Positions 10,374 through 20,641 of a DNA stretch of 64,000 nucleotides are shown piece after piece. Origin of the DNA: Amblyomma americanum (Eukaryota; Arthropoda; Arachnida; Ixodida; Ixodidae); NCBI RefSeq assembly GCF_052857255.1, contig NC_135502.1:154449868-154513867 (forward strand). Reading direction: 5' to 3'. A program made the position numbers and the translations under genes. Position 1 is the first letter of the stretch, and the number at the start of each line of letters is the position of its first letter. Below the pieces are notes generated by a model. It saw nothing but the letters and a program-made list of their open reading frames with translations. It had not been told where the DNA came from and searched no databases.

Positions 10374-10456
10374 ATAAAACCTTAGTTGAGAGTCAGAGCT
10401 CGTCCCGTGTCCTTCTTTTTGTCCGATGTTTTTCGCGCTGTTTCAGAAAAGATGGT
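10374..10456 (+). other. PLE 3' tail (family A)
   Basis: After the polyadenylation signal AATAAAAC the sequence reads GTCAGAGCTCGTCCCGTGTCC, then CGGACAAA-like and CGCGCTGTTTCAG motifs, up to the gypsy junction. The same tail, reverse complemented, forms the left edge of the PLE insertion (3555-3640). Tail-like blocks of the same layout make up the foldback elements at 40576, 45447 and 61706. Confidence 0.65.
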
Positions 10457-10465
10457 ATTGCCTTT

Positions 10466-11215
10466 GCCGGATACTCAAGTGATTGGTTCCACAATGTCAA
10501 TAGCCACTCTTTGAAACGGTAGGTCGATGGCTGGCATCTTGCCCAGAGGTACGGGACGAACTCTACCCTTTGGAATTGCACGCTGGCACACGTCACAAGA
10601 GCGAACAAAGCGCTTAATGTTACTCTATACACCTGACCAGAAGAGCTCCTCTGTGATTCCAGACACCGTCTTTTGAACACCCTGGTGTCCGGCCATAATG
10701 GCGCCATGTCCTAAGCGTAGCACAGTCTCTCGCATATCTTTCGGTAACACCAGCTTTTGGACCCGCCTTCCTGAGCTAAATATGCATTCCCTGTGCAGAA
10801 GGCCGTTTACCAATTGGTATTCGAATGACGTACGACTCCTCTTTCTTTTCACTTTTTCCCCTACTCTTTCGAAGCAGGCCTTCAAGCCCGGGTCTTCTCT
10901 TTGCCTAATGGCAATTTCGCCCGATGTTACGCTCAGGCACATCGTAACAGGAGCAGAGAGCAGACGCTGCGTTGCTCGGGCTGTCGCTTGAGCTCTTGTC
11001 TCCACTGCCGACGAGAAACTGACTGCCCCATGAACCGCCTGAGCTTCCATGGGCCATTCCTCCTTTGGGCGTTCTTCAACGTTGAGAATTATCCACTCAG
11101 GATTGGGGATCTCGACACTTCTTGCACCCATAATTTTTCGCAAGATGAGATCGTCGATAGGCTGCTCTGCGCATGTTTTCGCCACCTGTCCAGTTTCTTA
11201 AGGAGTGCACACTAG
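10466..11215 (-). pseudogene. Ty3/gypsy integrase N-terminal zinc domain
   Basis: The minus strand from 11185 reads a linker rich in Arg and Ala, then YQLVNGLLHREC, RVQKLVLPKDMRETVLRLGH, AGHQGVQKTVSGI and FFW-like EELFWSGV. A C-DVCQ block and PFQRVAIDIVEPIT follow near 10490-10540. The His/Cys pattern is the HHCC zinc-binding fold of retroelement integrases. The text breaks at VSGKGNT (about 10466) and resumes at 3516 on the other side of the PLE insertion. A linker without RT separates it from protease, so this element never had RT in the usual upstream position. Confidence 0.82.
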
Positions 11216-11233
11216 AATCCTGGCTTCAGGAAG

Positions 11234-12300
11234 TTACCTGACTGTGCCGTCTACAAGAGTGACGGCCGACACTTCCCCTGTAAGATTCTCGTCCTTCGCC
11301 AGGCTTCTCTGCACCAAAACCGTGTAGGCTCCGCTCTCTTTATTCACCAATATAGGACGGTCCCCTGTTCGCCCAACCACCACCGGCATAGGCGCTTTCG
11401 ACTTGGGTGTTCCACTCACCGCTTCATTTTCTAGCTGCGTGTTCTCTCCTTTTAGATGTGCGACTTCAGGTGGAATGACAAGTTCTGCGCGAGAGTCGAT
11501 AACGCATGCAGCTTGGTCCTGCGTTCTATATAGGCACTCATTCAGAGTATGTCCCCTCTTCTTACAACCCTGACACACAACCTGTGGTTTTTGGATACCG
11601 ATACTAGTCCGACAGTCAACTACACAGTGTCCCACCTTGCCGCAGAAAAAAACCTTACTGGCAGCATATATACACCGCCAAAGGCGCTTGGTTTTGTCGC
11701 ACTTGTCTCTGGCACCTTTTTTCAGATTCCTCTTTTGCCTTACTCATATTTGTCAGCCCTTGAACCTCAAAGAATTGGTCTGCAGTGTCGGCGAATTCTT
11801 CCAAAGAACACAACTTTCCTTCAGGAATAGCGCTAGCGTTCGACTGCAACATGGTAAAAATTGCTCTGTCACCAGCTTGTCACGCACCGCTTCAAAGCTT
11901 TTTTCTGTGTTTGATATATCAAACCACCTGTCGAAATAGTTGCTCAGCCTGCAGGAAAACTGCTTTGCGGTTTCACAATCCTCAAGTTTCCAGTGCGAAA
12001 TCTCTCGCAAATCCCCTCGGCCGTAAGCCTGAATATTTAGACGAGTGCCTTTTTGACGTTTTCTTAGTCCATGGAATCAGCAGCAGGCATCCTCCCAGAC
12101 AAATTCAGCGCCTCCCTACTAAACACAAGTCAATGCCATGGCCCTTTCACTGCGCTCCCAGCCTTTCCCCAAAGCTATCCGCTCGAATCTTTGCAGGAAT
12201 GCATCCAAATCATCTCTTTCTTCATCAAAAAATTCCATCCGATTTCTTGGACAAACTCTGGCCGGTATACGAAGTTCTGTACACGCTAAGAAACGCTAAC
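11234..12300 (-). pseudogene. Ty3/gypsy gag (capsid, zinc knuckle) and protease-region remnant
   Basis: From about 12240 downward the minus strand gives RMEFFDEERDDLDAFLQRFERIA, a tick gag capsid start. It continues through KQFSCRLSNYFDRW and VRDKLVTEQFL, then a zinc-finger region with VGHCVVDC and CQGCKKRGHTLNEC (two CCHC-like knuckles, 11540-11640). Downstream is ACVIDSRAELVIP, where a DSG/DTG-type protease triad would be expected (here DSR). There are at least three frame changes and a stop. The first residues of the same gag lie beyond the I-clade LINE at 14679-14880. Confidence 0.78.
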
Positions 12301-14678
12301 CATCGTCTGTGATCTCCTCATATCCTCCCACGCATTGCGCCTGTTTCCACAAAATCCAGGAGTTGACCGTATCTCATAGAATGCTCCGCAATTTGGACGA
12401 TCAATCGATTGCCCAGCTCACGGGGAACTTCAACACATGCTGGCAGAAGGGCACCCTTCCGCAATCCTGGCTTCACGCCAAAATCTTATTCATACCTAGG
12501 CCCCACAAACCCCTTACACTTGCAAATATTCGTCCCATCTCACTAACATCATGTCTGGGCAAGCTTTTGGAGCATGTCACACTCGCCCGACTCACCCAAC
12601 ACATGACGGACCAAGGCCTCTATCCCCACAGCATGGTGGGCTTCCGTCCCCACCTGTAGGCCCAGGACGCCATGCTCCAGCTCAAACAGGATATTTTTGA
12701 CCGCCTCATACCGGGCCACACAAAAGCTCTCCTCGCCTTGGATCTCTCTAAGGCTTTTGATCACCTAGACCATAAAGCGATCATGGGGGCGCTCTCTTCC
12801 TTGAACATAGGTGAACGTAAGCACACCTATATTGAAGCATTCCTTACTAACCGCACGGTCGAAATTCACTTCGGTCCCCACACATCCCGCCCATACGCCC
12901 TTAGTGTGGTCGGCACCCCCCAGGGATCTGTCCTCTCCCCTTTCCTCTTCAGTATCACACTCATCCCCCTAGCCCGCAAACTACTAACTATCCCTCACCT
13001 TCGGCATGCACTCTATGCTGATGATATCACTCTATGAACCACCCATGGCCGTGATGGAGACATAGACATTACTCTGCAGTCAGCAGCTACCCTCACCAAA
13101 ACAACTGCGCGGAGTATCGGACTCTCATGCTCTCCGGAGAAGTCGGAGCTCTTCATACTCCGCTCCACAACCCAAAACTGCCCCACAGCCACCATAACCG
13201 TGAAACTGGAGAGCCGGTACATCCCGGAGGTACACACTCTCCGGGTACTGGGCCTCCACATCCAGAACAACTGGAAAAACACTCTCACCATCCTGAAACT
13301 CAAGCAGACGGCGGTGTCGATATCCCACCTAATCCGCCGAGTTTCTGGACACCACCGGGGCATGAAGGAGCATGACCTATGTCGCCTTATTCATGCCTTC
13401 GTCCTCAGCTGCTTTCTCTTCACGCTCGCCTACCTGAAACTCCAGGTCACAGAAATCTCCACCCTGGATGCCATCATCCGAACAGCATTTAAGACAGCAC
13501 TACACCTACCCCTAAATACCTCAACCGAAAAACTCCTCCAGCTAGGCCTACACAACACGATAGGTGAGCTTATCGAGGCCCATCGTCAGAGACAATACAT
13601 ACGTCTCGCGAGAACCACCACCGGCAGACACATCCTACACACCCTCGGTATCAGGATACCAGCCACGGATCCCAAACAGCTCCCGGTTCCCCACCACATT
13701 CACCGCGAACTACTTATTAAACCTCCCCCTAAAAACATGCCCCCAACTACCACGAACCTCGCGGAAGAGCTCGCGCACGGCCGCTCCACAAAACTATGGC
13801 ATGGAACCGGATGCCGTTTGGGTGGATGCCGCATGCACAGGCGAGAACGCGGTTGTAGCCATCACGAACCCCTCCCTACAACCGATTGCCACCCTTCACA
13901 TATCCCCCACTGCCACTTCGGAGGAGGCCGAAGAGGCCGCTATTGCCCTAGCCATCACGCGCACGGAGGCCCAGTATATACTATCGGACTCTAATACTGC
14001 CATTCTAAATTTCGCCGTCGGGAGATTTCACGTCCCTGCATTTCGCATATTGAACTCCCTCGCCGAACACCCGCCCCGCCACATAGAGCTCATATGGGTG
14101 CCTGCCCACTCTGGGAATCCCGGAAACGAGGCTGCCAAAGCTTTAGCCCGAGGTTCTCTCAACCGGACACCGCCGGCCTCCGATTTGGGGTTCTCACGGA
14201 AGCGCATGCATTTCTTCAGTGAACCGACGCAGGCCTGCAAAGCCGAGCGTCGGCAGTACCCCCACCCCATCCCTCCCTCGACAATTATCATCAGACACTT
14301 TGGAGGCGGCTCCAAACACGCACCTTACCCTCCCCTTATATACGCTCACGCTATCACCAAGTCCACACAAGCCCCTCCTGTACCTTCTGCCCCCACCCTA
14401 AAGCCACTCTCGATCATATTCTTTTCCTCTGCCCGGGGGATCATTCCCCGCGGGGCCTGGAGCACCTTACCACTTGGGAGGCTTGGGAGACCCTACTGCG
14501 CTCCGAGGACCCGGCCAAGCAAGCCGTCGCCACAGGCCGGGCTGCCAGCGCCATGAGCCTCCGGGACATGAAGGTTTGAGTGCAGTGGGGCCATGCAGCG
14601 GCCCAAGGACCTGTGCGTCCTAAACTCCACTGTATGTAATAAAGTTTACACCACCACCTTTCCACAAAATAAATTTCT
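12301..14678 (+). mobile_element. I-clade LINE inserted in gypsy gag
   Basis: It contains RT, RNase H and a C-terminal knuckle, with a short 3' untranslated region and AATAAA-type signal near 14638-14643. It is 5'-truncated: there is no endonuclease or ORF1. Minus-strand gag text ends near 12300 and resumes at 14679, so the LINE is the younger element. Exact target duplications could not be fixed by eye. Confidence 0.78.
12309..14580 (+). pseudogene. I-clade LINE ORF2: reverse transcriptase, RNase H, zinc knuckle
   Basis: RT motifs run in order: NIRPISLTSCLGKLLE, GFRPHL, LALDLSKAFDHLDH, GTPQGSVLSPFLF and HALYADDITL (the YADD active site at about 13010-13025). These are in one frame interrupted only by TAG (12657-12659) and TGA (13035-13037). 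After a frameshift near 13795 comes RNase H: VWVDAACTG, EEAEEAAIALAI, ILSDSNTAI and WVPAHSGNPGNEAA, with the expected D, E, D, H positions. A further shift leads to CTFCPHPKATLDHILFLC near 14390-14440 and a stop at about 14580. It is the best preserved LINE RT in the window but cannot be translated whole. Confidence 0.88.
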
Positions 14679-14880
14679 TCTTCCGTTGTATCCTTCTTTT
14701 CTCCCGTTCTTCTGCCTCGCGAGCTCTTTTATCCTCCCGCTCTCCTGCCTCGCGAGCGTCTGCGCGTACTTGCGCCCTTTCCATCCTGTGCCTATTTGCC
14801 TCCTCTTCACAGAGACGCATCGCCTGTTGCTAACTTAACCCTAGCTCGAGAGCCAGTTCTATCAGTTTTGCCAAATCCAT
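14679..14880 (-). pseudogene. Ty3/gypsy gag N-terminus
   Basis: ATG at 14880 opens MDLAKLIELALELGLS, stopped by TAG at about 14830. It is followed in the same general direction by a charged coiled-coil-like stretch (MRLCEEEANRHRMERAQ, then repeated EAGERE/EAEERE blocks). This matches the start of tick gypsy gag proteins as I know them. The rest of gag lies at 11234-12300, across the LINE. The untranslated leader and primer-binding region lie directly upstream. Confidence 0.7.
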
Positions 14881-14944
14881 ACTTACTGCTGTCGAGAGGT
14901 CGGAAAGATCCGAGACAAAACAAAAAGGAACCAGGAAATGAATC

Positions 14945-14962
14945 CTGGCACAGGCTCGCCAC
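14945..14962 (-). promoter_or_regulatory. Putative primer-binding site of the gypsy element
   Basis: On the minus strand TGGCGAGCCTGTGCCAGG begins eight bases past the presumed LTR end at 14970. A TGG start just inside the 5' LTR is the usual sign of a tRNA primer site. The primer tRNA was not identified. Confidence 0.45.
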
Positions 14963-14969
14963 TTAACAT

Positions 14970-16448
14970 TGTCACTGATCCCCAGGGAACACTCAGGTCG
15001 AAAGAATGGACTAGGACAACGATGTACCCACACAGAAGCACATTTAATACACACTACGTGACAGAACCACTAACACATAAAAGTAACTTACAAAACAAAC
15101 ACAGGTCCCAAAGACTACCATTACACACGACCCGGAAACGCTACAACCAGCGTCTACTACTAGCGTTCGGCGTTCGTGCTCACGGTTCGGTGCTGACGCA
15201 GCGTTGCATGGGTCCTGTAGCTGGCGTCGAGGTGGCGTTCCAAGCGCTCAGGCTGGTGTCGCAGGCAGCGTCGTTGGCGCCGTCGTACGAGCTCCCGGGC
15301 CAAGTGCCTGTGAGGTGATACTGGTGATGTTGGCGTGGGGGCCACCACTAGGATGAGAGTGGAAACAGCGCTGGAGGCACACCTGGCAGTAGCAGGTGGT
15401 TGCGTGAGCCGTTGACTGCCCGGAACGGGTTCAGGAACGGCAGGAAGCCCACGGTGCGACGCCTAAAACTTGAGATCACCGGTGCAGTAGGCGGCGTTGC
15501 TCTCTTCCTCCCGAGGCGTTCCTTACTCGCCGGAACCTCCGCTGCTCTGTTCTTCACCCCGTGCCTTGCTCTCTCTCGCGCTTTTATAACCTTGGCTTTG
15601 GTACACGTCATTCCTGTTGTCGTACTCTTCTCTCCATAAATCATCTCTTCCCACCTTACGGCATACTGCTTCATCTTTATTCTTCGGTTAATACAGTCCA
15701 TCCTTACCGCAAACCTCGACGTCTTCTTCAAACATCTTTCGTTCATACTTCTGCTTCAAACCCAATATTGTCTGTCACTTTGGTGATTTGAGTTTTCCTT
15801 GGGAGTTGAAGATGCAGTCCAGGAAATCAATGGCGACGCAAGCCCATCTCTTCCTCACCAGCGGTCGTCAACGCTGGCCATTCGAGATTTGTCGAGCCGC
15901 TGAGGAGCAGTTACGAACGGCGACAGCCAGTCTGGTTTAGCAACGGCGACAGCAAGTCTCGCCTCTTGGCAGCCAACAATAATTCTTATACTGGGTGGCT
16001 CCGAGCAACACGATGGTGATCGCTCCCAGGCGTGCCGTCATGGACTACGCGGAATAGATCTAGGTGTGAGCTGGTTTTTAATTACCGAGCTTTGCCGGTC
16101 GGAGTATGGGACCCGAAAGAGCGGAGGCCTGAAGGACGCCGGCGCAGGGAGCTAGCAGCCGTTTTCTTCCCCAATCTCTGGGGCTATGTCGGGGAACAAA
16201 GGGGCCTCATTTCCGGTGGCTCTACGGCGTTGTGAGCACCGCGGCGGGCTAGTGGGCAACGACCCCGACCATCACAGGCATCGCAGGACAAACGATCACT
16301 TTTCGGCTTCCCTTCCTTAACTTGAGTTAGGCCTTGCGCGTCATTTGTCACATGAGAAAGCACAGGCGTCAACGCGTGGGAACCTTCAGCTGGCCAGATA
16401 ACATTATTCCGACGGCATCCCTCTCTCTCCAAGCATCAAGGTGTGACA
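14970..16448 (-). mobile_element. Putative 5' LTR of the Gmr1-like gypsy element
   Basis: The outer ends match as a short inverted repeat: TGTCAC at 14970-14975 and GTGACA at 16443-16448, giving the canonical TG...CA form on the minus strand. Inside lie a TATA box on minus at 15582-15588 and an ATTAAA-type poly(A) signal near 15040-15046, in the correct order for minus-strand transcription. The gag leader follows immediately. At about 1.48 kb it would be a long LTR, and since the matching 3' LTR is missing the outer edge is an inference. Confidence 0.5.
15582..15588 (-). promoter_or_regulatory. TATA box inside the gypsy LTR
   Basis: The minus strand reads GGTTATAAAAGCGCG, a canonical TATA element in a GC-containing setting. 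It is located so that transcription would start near 15555 and run through the rest of the LTR into gag. Confidence 0.5.
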
Positions 16449-17045
16449 GGGGCGTGTCCATATGCGCGGTGGTGTGAGTTTGTGCGAAGAAGTGAAAGTT
16501 TCAGGCCACTCCCGCCCCGGCGAGGGCGTCCTCAACCTGGAGAACCTAGGGACGACGAACGATATACAACTTAAAAGCGAGTGGAGTAAACCAGCTCCCG
16601 ATTCACTCGTATGAACTCTGTAAAAATGTAAAAAAACATACTGTACAGTTTATGTCCTAAACGGAGTCCGACAACGTCTTTCGGAGACGGCACCTTCGTG
16701 GCTGAAATAGTCAGCCTACTCCAGGGCCCCTCCCTCTCCAACTCTGGCGGCACCGGTGGCGTGCAAGCGCAATCTCGAACACTGGTGGCCTGTGATGGGG
16801 CTGAAGTGCCATCTCAAACAGCGCGCGGCAAGCCGTGAGAAACAGGCAGAGAGTGGACAGAAGGCAGAAGCCTCAAAAAGCGCGTAGTCAAGAGGAAATT
16901 TTGTTCTTGGCCACGATGGGGCAAAGCGGCAATGGTGTGCGGGCATTAACCTGTCACTGACGAGTTGCTGGTCGCTATCTGCGCCACGCCGCGGGGGGGG
17001 GGGGGAGCATTGCAAGGATAGTAATGGGAAGGGCTCGTCGTGTGC
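16449..17045. other. No recognisable gene; G13 homopolymer
   Basis: This is GC-mixed sequence flanking the gypsy LTR. It holds a run of 13 G at 16993-17005 and nothing else I can classify. A short minus-strand open stretch at 16571-16753 has no known motif. Confidence 0.5.
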
Positions 17046-17279
17046 TTATAGGAAGGAGGGAAAAGGAGCAAGGGGTAAAAACGCGTGCTTTTCCTCGCGG
17101 GCAGCAAGGTAGAGGAGTTTGCAATGCAGGCTAGGGAAGTCGTCGAAAAAAACTAGGCTGCACACAACGGCAGCCACGGAGAGCCCATTGAAAACGTTCG
17201 CGGAAAACGCCGTGCCCGCGGCAATCCCGGCAATGAATCCTCTGTAAGCTGTGTCCATTGCACCGGGCGGCTCAGCCAT
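17046..17279 (-). other. Possible protein-coding exon with one membrane segment
   Basis: ATG at 17279 on minus opens a 77-codon frame beginning MAEPPGAMDTAYRGFIAG. It contains a hydrophobic, small-residue run (AGIAAGTAFSANVFNGLSVA and onward) that could be a transmembrane helix. The surroundings are not obviously transposon. I do not recognise the protein, and the last third looks non-coding, so if real it is probably a first exon ending before 17150. Chance is a fair alternative. Confidence 0.25.
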
Positions 17280-17569
17280 GGGGCCTGGAAGCGAACTTGG
17301 TCTCGTAGATGTCTGAATTGTAAAACTTCACATGCACATGAAGAAGAGGTTTTGGTAACTGCAAAAGTCCTGGGCAGGTTCGTTTCGCAACGTGAGCTGC
17401 GACAAGCCATTAATGCTCAACAGAAAACAAATGGGCACGCGAGAAATATATACACGCAGTGAGCGAATAAGAATACCTCAGAGTGAGCGAAGGTAATAAC
17501 TTTAAAGGATAAATACGGAATGAAGGCAATATATAAATAGCGGATAAGCAAGATTATATTTGTAGTTAC

Positions 17570-17635
<66 letters not shown>

Positions 17636-18319
17636 ACAAGCGTATGCGCAAAACTGCAATTTAAAGAATTAAAGGACATAAGATAAAGGTCATGATCACA
17701 GATCCAGAGATAAAGCGACAGATTGATTGAGACAGCCAGGAAAAAAATAGAGCTGACTACTTCAAGACTGGACAGAAACAGCTGGCCATACGTGAATTGT
17801 ACAGTTGCGGACTGAACAGTATGGACCACGCTTCAGCGCCCAATCTTATATGACGCGTTTGAAAGTAATAATTACTCGATTTTTGCATGTATGGATGTAA
17901 ATGCGGTTCTTATGCCTGTGTTTAAAATAAGGAAGCAGTCTTTCTATTTCTCTTATGATATGCCAGGAAAGAGTTAATTGGAACCTGAAGCCTGTAACCA
18001 AGATATATAAAAAGGTGTGCCTTTGCAATGTTTGTGAAAGCGACTAGTTGTGAGCTGCTATGAGCCGTGTGGCCCAGTCTGCAGCATTTCTACAACCTGA
18101 AAAATTTGGAGCACGATTAAGCTTCGTCTTTAAGAGTGAGACGCGAAAGCATCTCGCAGCGCTGCCAAGGAGTGCACGGAACGCCAACGCCCGTTCGGCG
18201 CGACGCGTGGCCCGCTGGACAATATAAGGGAAGGACGCCTGTCTCACGTATCTCGGTGGACACCCGAACCAAGCCATAAGGGAAGGAAATTAAAATGAAA
18301 ATTGCTTTTAAGGAAAGGA
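17280..18319. other. Intergenic sequence with (TC)n and (AT)n runs
   Basis: A TC dinucleotide run (about 17572-17600) passes straight into an AT run (17604-17632). The rest is AT-rich and without a convincing gene. From about 18040 the sequence resembles the mosaic flanking material that accompanies tick SINEs (AAGGGAAGGAAA blocks). Confidence 0.6.
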
Positions 18320-18634
18320 AATAATAATAATAATTGGTTTTGGGGGAAAGGAAATGACGCAGTACCTGCCTCATATATCGTTGGACACCTGAACCGTGCC
18401 GTAAGGTAAGAGATCAAGGAGGGAGTGAAAGAAGAAAGGAAGTGAGAGGTGCCGTAGTGAAGGGCTCCGGAATAATTTCGACCACCTGGGGATCTTTAAC
18501 GTGCACTGACATCGCACAGCACACGGGCGCCTTAGCGTTTTTACTCCATAAAAACGCAGCCGCCGCGGTCGGGTTCGAACGCGGGAACTCCGGATCTGTA
18601 GCTGAGCGCCCTAACCACTGAGCCACCGCGGCTG
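18320..18634 (-). mobile_element. Ruka-like SINE, full length
   Basis: Read on minus, the head is AGCCGCGGTGGCTCAGTGG (box A), with GTTCGAACCC-like box B at 18576-18586. The GATGTCAGTGCACGTTAAAG body follows, then the long family tail and an ATT trinucleotide 3' end at 18321-18334. It is the longer subfamily with the TTCTTCCTTTC and GGTTCAGGTGTCCAACGATAT segments. Confidence 0.9.
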
Positions 18635-18691
18635 GTAAATGAAATGACGCCTGTCTCACAATTCTCGCTAAACACCCGTACCGCGCCGTAA

Positions 18692-19573
18692 AGCCCGGAA
18701 TACATGGAGCGTTTTTGAGGCGATTTTCGCCCGACGGCGCAGATTTGACGCCCGGCGTCAAGAAAAACGCCCGCCGCCGCCGATCAGGAACGGCTAGATT
18801 TTGACGCGGCGTGCGCGCGTCAGACGCTACCGGAAGTGCCTGCCGGACTCACTTCCGTCTGTATTCGGCGGCAGCGGCCAGCCGTCTCAGCGTCCCTTGA
18901 GCACTTCGCGCGCGTTATTCACCCTCCTCCTTTCTTACTTGCCAGTTGGGGTGCACCTAGATTTTCCTCTTTATTTTCTGCTTGTCTTCTATGTCCCTCA
19001 TCTTCATGAGCAATAATCTTTTCTTTAACAACAGAAGACGCCGATGTGCCCCCATGGACACTGGCCTTGGTCACAAGAATAGAAGCAGCGTGTTCTCCCT
19101 CGCAGTTATCTCCCTGCTTGCCGTCCGCTCGAAGTAAATGAAAACTCTTTTCAAAACTGGTTTTCAGCAACGAGAGCCACAAGCAGTGCACAGAACGAAG
19201 CTCACATATAGTGTCTGCCCAATCCGCACCGCCATTTCAGTCGCACAGGGTCGCCAGGCGAAACAGTTCTGGCCAACTCTCTCCGCTGAACATCCACAAA
19301 AATATCGAGACAATACTAAACATACCTGAAAATGTGTATAGACATAACTGTAGGATATTTATTGCCTAATTTAATAATTATAACACAAGCAAACAACATA
19401 TAAGCATTGATCGTTCATTTAGTGGTGGCCAAAACATTTTTGCCTTGTCTGGCCACACTGCGGCGGCGTTCGCCGCTTGTACGCCTCATGTAGCCTGGCC
19501 AGCGTCCCTCTGGCGCGTTTTTTTGTCTACGCGCGATAATCGCAGGAGAAAAACGCTCCATGTAGCCCCCGCT
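18692..19573. mobile_element. Harbinger-like non-autonomous DNA transposon
   Basis: The ends are imperfect inverted repeats of about 22 bp with core TACATGGAGCGTTTTT (18701-18716, complement at 19550-19565). They are flanked by TAA at 18689-18691 and 19574-19576. A 3-bp TWA duplication is characteristic of the PIF/Harbinger superfamily. The host sequence on either side (CCGTAA and GGGAAGG) joins into the repeat flank seen uninterrupted at 18268-18280. The interior has no transposase. A minus-strand frame at 18919-19191, rich in Glu, Lys and Gly, may be a remnant of an accessory protein but is unclassified. Confidence 0.65.
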
Positions 19574-19576
19574 TAA

Positions 19577-20251
19577 GGGAAGGAAAATTTATTTCCGTAC
19601 GGCGCGGTTAGGTGTCCACCAAGATGCGCCATTTTTCGATCACGGCCAACGACGCCGACGACGCCGGCGTTTCTGCGAAACGAGCTTCTTCACGCTGTCG
19701 CGTTAAAAGGTACTCAGTTTTTAGGCTATTCGGCTAATGTTTCATATATTCGCCCAGGCAGAATCGCGTGATAGCAGGAGTTAGCGCCTCAAGATGCACG
19801 CTCTCAAAAAGAAAATCCGCTAACTCAGCTAGCTTTGCGCTTGCAGTGGCCGCAAAATATGCGCCACCAATCTCCTAATCCGTTCGTGGCCTAGTTCTTT
19901 TAGGCGGATAAAAATTGGCAATGGCTCAGCTCAGGTATGCTGGAATCAGCATAGCGAAAGCTGCAGCGGCGTGGATCAGGTGTCCGCCGATATGTGAGAC
20001 AGGTACTGCGCCATTTCCTTTCCCCCAAGATCAAGTTTTCATAAAACGCATGAAACGCCGGCGCACTTTGATGTGTTCAGTGGCACGGTAGGTGTGATCC
20101 ATGCGAAGGCTGCCGCGAAGACCCGCCCTGATCGGTGGCTGTAAGGGAAGGAAAATGAAATAAAAATTGGTTTTAAAGAAAGGAAATTACACATGTACAG
20201 CCGAGGTCACGGTGGCATCGCATGCGCTGGTCATGAAAGTGCGTTCTGCCG
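19577..20251. other. SINE-associated repeat mosaic
   Basis: There are blocks of the longer SINE subfamily flank (GGCGCGGTTAGGTGTCCACC, AAGGGAAGGAAAATGAAA). A GC-rich motif near 19640-19705 (CGACGCCGGCGTTTCTGCG, GCTGTCGCGTTAAAAG) resembles a dispersed tick repeat. No coding sequence is recognised. Confidence 0.5.
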
Positions 20252-20574
20252 CGGTGGCTCAGTGGTTAGGGCCCTCGACTACTGATCCGGAGTTCCCGGG
20301 TTCGAACCCGACCGCGGCGGCTGCGTTTTTATGGAGGAAAAACGCTAAGGCGCCCGTGTGCTGTGCGATGTCAGTGCACGTTAAAGATCCCCAGGTGGTC
20401 TAAATTATTCCGGAGCCCTCCACTACGGCACCTCCTTCTTCCTTTCTTCTTTCACTCCCTCTTTTATCCCTTCCCTAAAGGCGCGGTTCAGGTGTCCAAC
20501 GATATATGAGACAGATACTGCGCCATTTCCTTTCCCCAAAAAACCAATTATTATTATTATTATTATTATTATTC
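20252..20574 (+). mobile_element. Ruka-like SINE, full length
   Basis: It has box A (GCGGTGGCTCAGTGG), box B (GGGTTCGAACCC), the conserved GATGTCAGTGCACGTTAAAG body and an (ATT)n tail at about 20550-20573. It is the same subfamily as the copy at 18320-18634 in the opposite orientation. Confidence 0.92.
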
Positions 20575-20641
20575 CCGCGGTGAATCAGTGGATAGGGCGT
20601 CGACACGCGCGTCGCAATGGAACATTTATTCAATCTGATCA

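Larger units (their letters stand above)
3526..10456. mobile_element. Penelope-like element insertion with inverted ends
   Basis: The gypsy integrase is interrupted here. The flanks carry ATTGCCCTT (3517-3525) and ATTGCCTTT (10457-10465), a likely 9-bp target duplication with one mismatch. Both edges are the same PLE tail facing outward (left near 3555-3640, right near 10374-10456). A minus PLE copy (7625 to 3545) and a plus copy (9304 to 10456) converge head to head. A one-sided leader containing CAGTTGGTACAG lies between the left duplication and the left tail. A Kolobok transposon and an I-clade LINE were added later. Inverted and partial copies are typical of PLEs. Confidence 0.72.
1503..16448 (-). 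mobile_element. Gmr1-like Ty3/gypsy retrotransposon, split by nested insertions
   Basis: Minus-strand pieces can be placed in one order: 5' LTR (14970-16448), primer-binding-like site (14945-14962), gag start (14880), rest of gag and zinc knuckles (12300-11240), protease and integrase N-terminus (to 10457), integrase core (3525-2600), then reverse transcriptase (2323-1503). Where an insertion splits a domain, the protein text resumes on the far side. Integrase before reverse transcriptase is the order of Gmr1-like elements, unlike most Ty3/gypsy elements. Later insertions are a SINE, an inverted PLE and an I-clade LINE. The 3' end beyond 1503 is lost, and many stops and frameshifts make it inactive. 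Confidence 0.75.

Noticed and set aside
11785..12312. 175-codon frame on plus
   Set aside because: It is antisense to the gypsy gag, whose motifs read clearly on minus.
17566..17829. Frame on minus with Ile-Tyr and Arg-Glu runs
   Set aside because: It is translation of adjoining AT and TC dinucleotide repeats.
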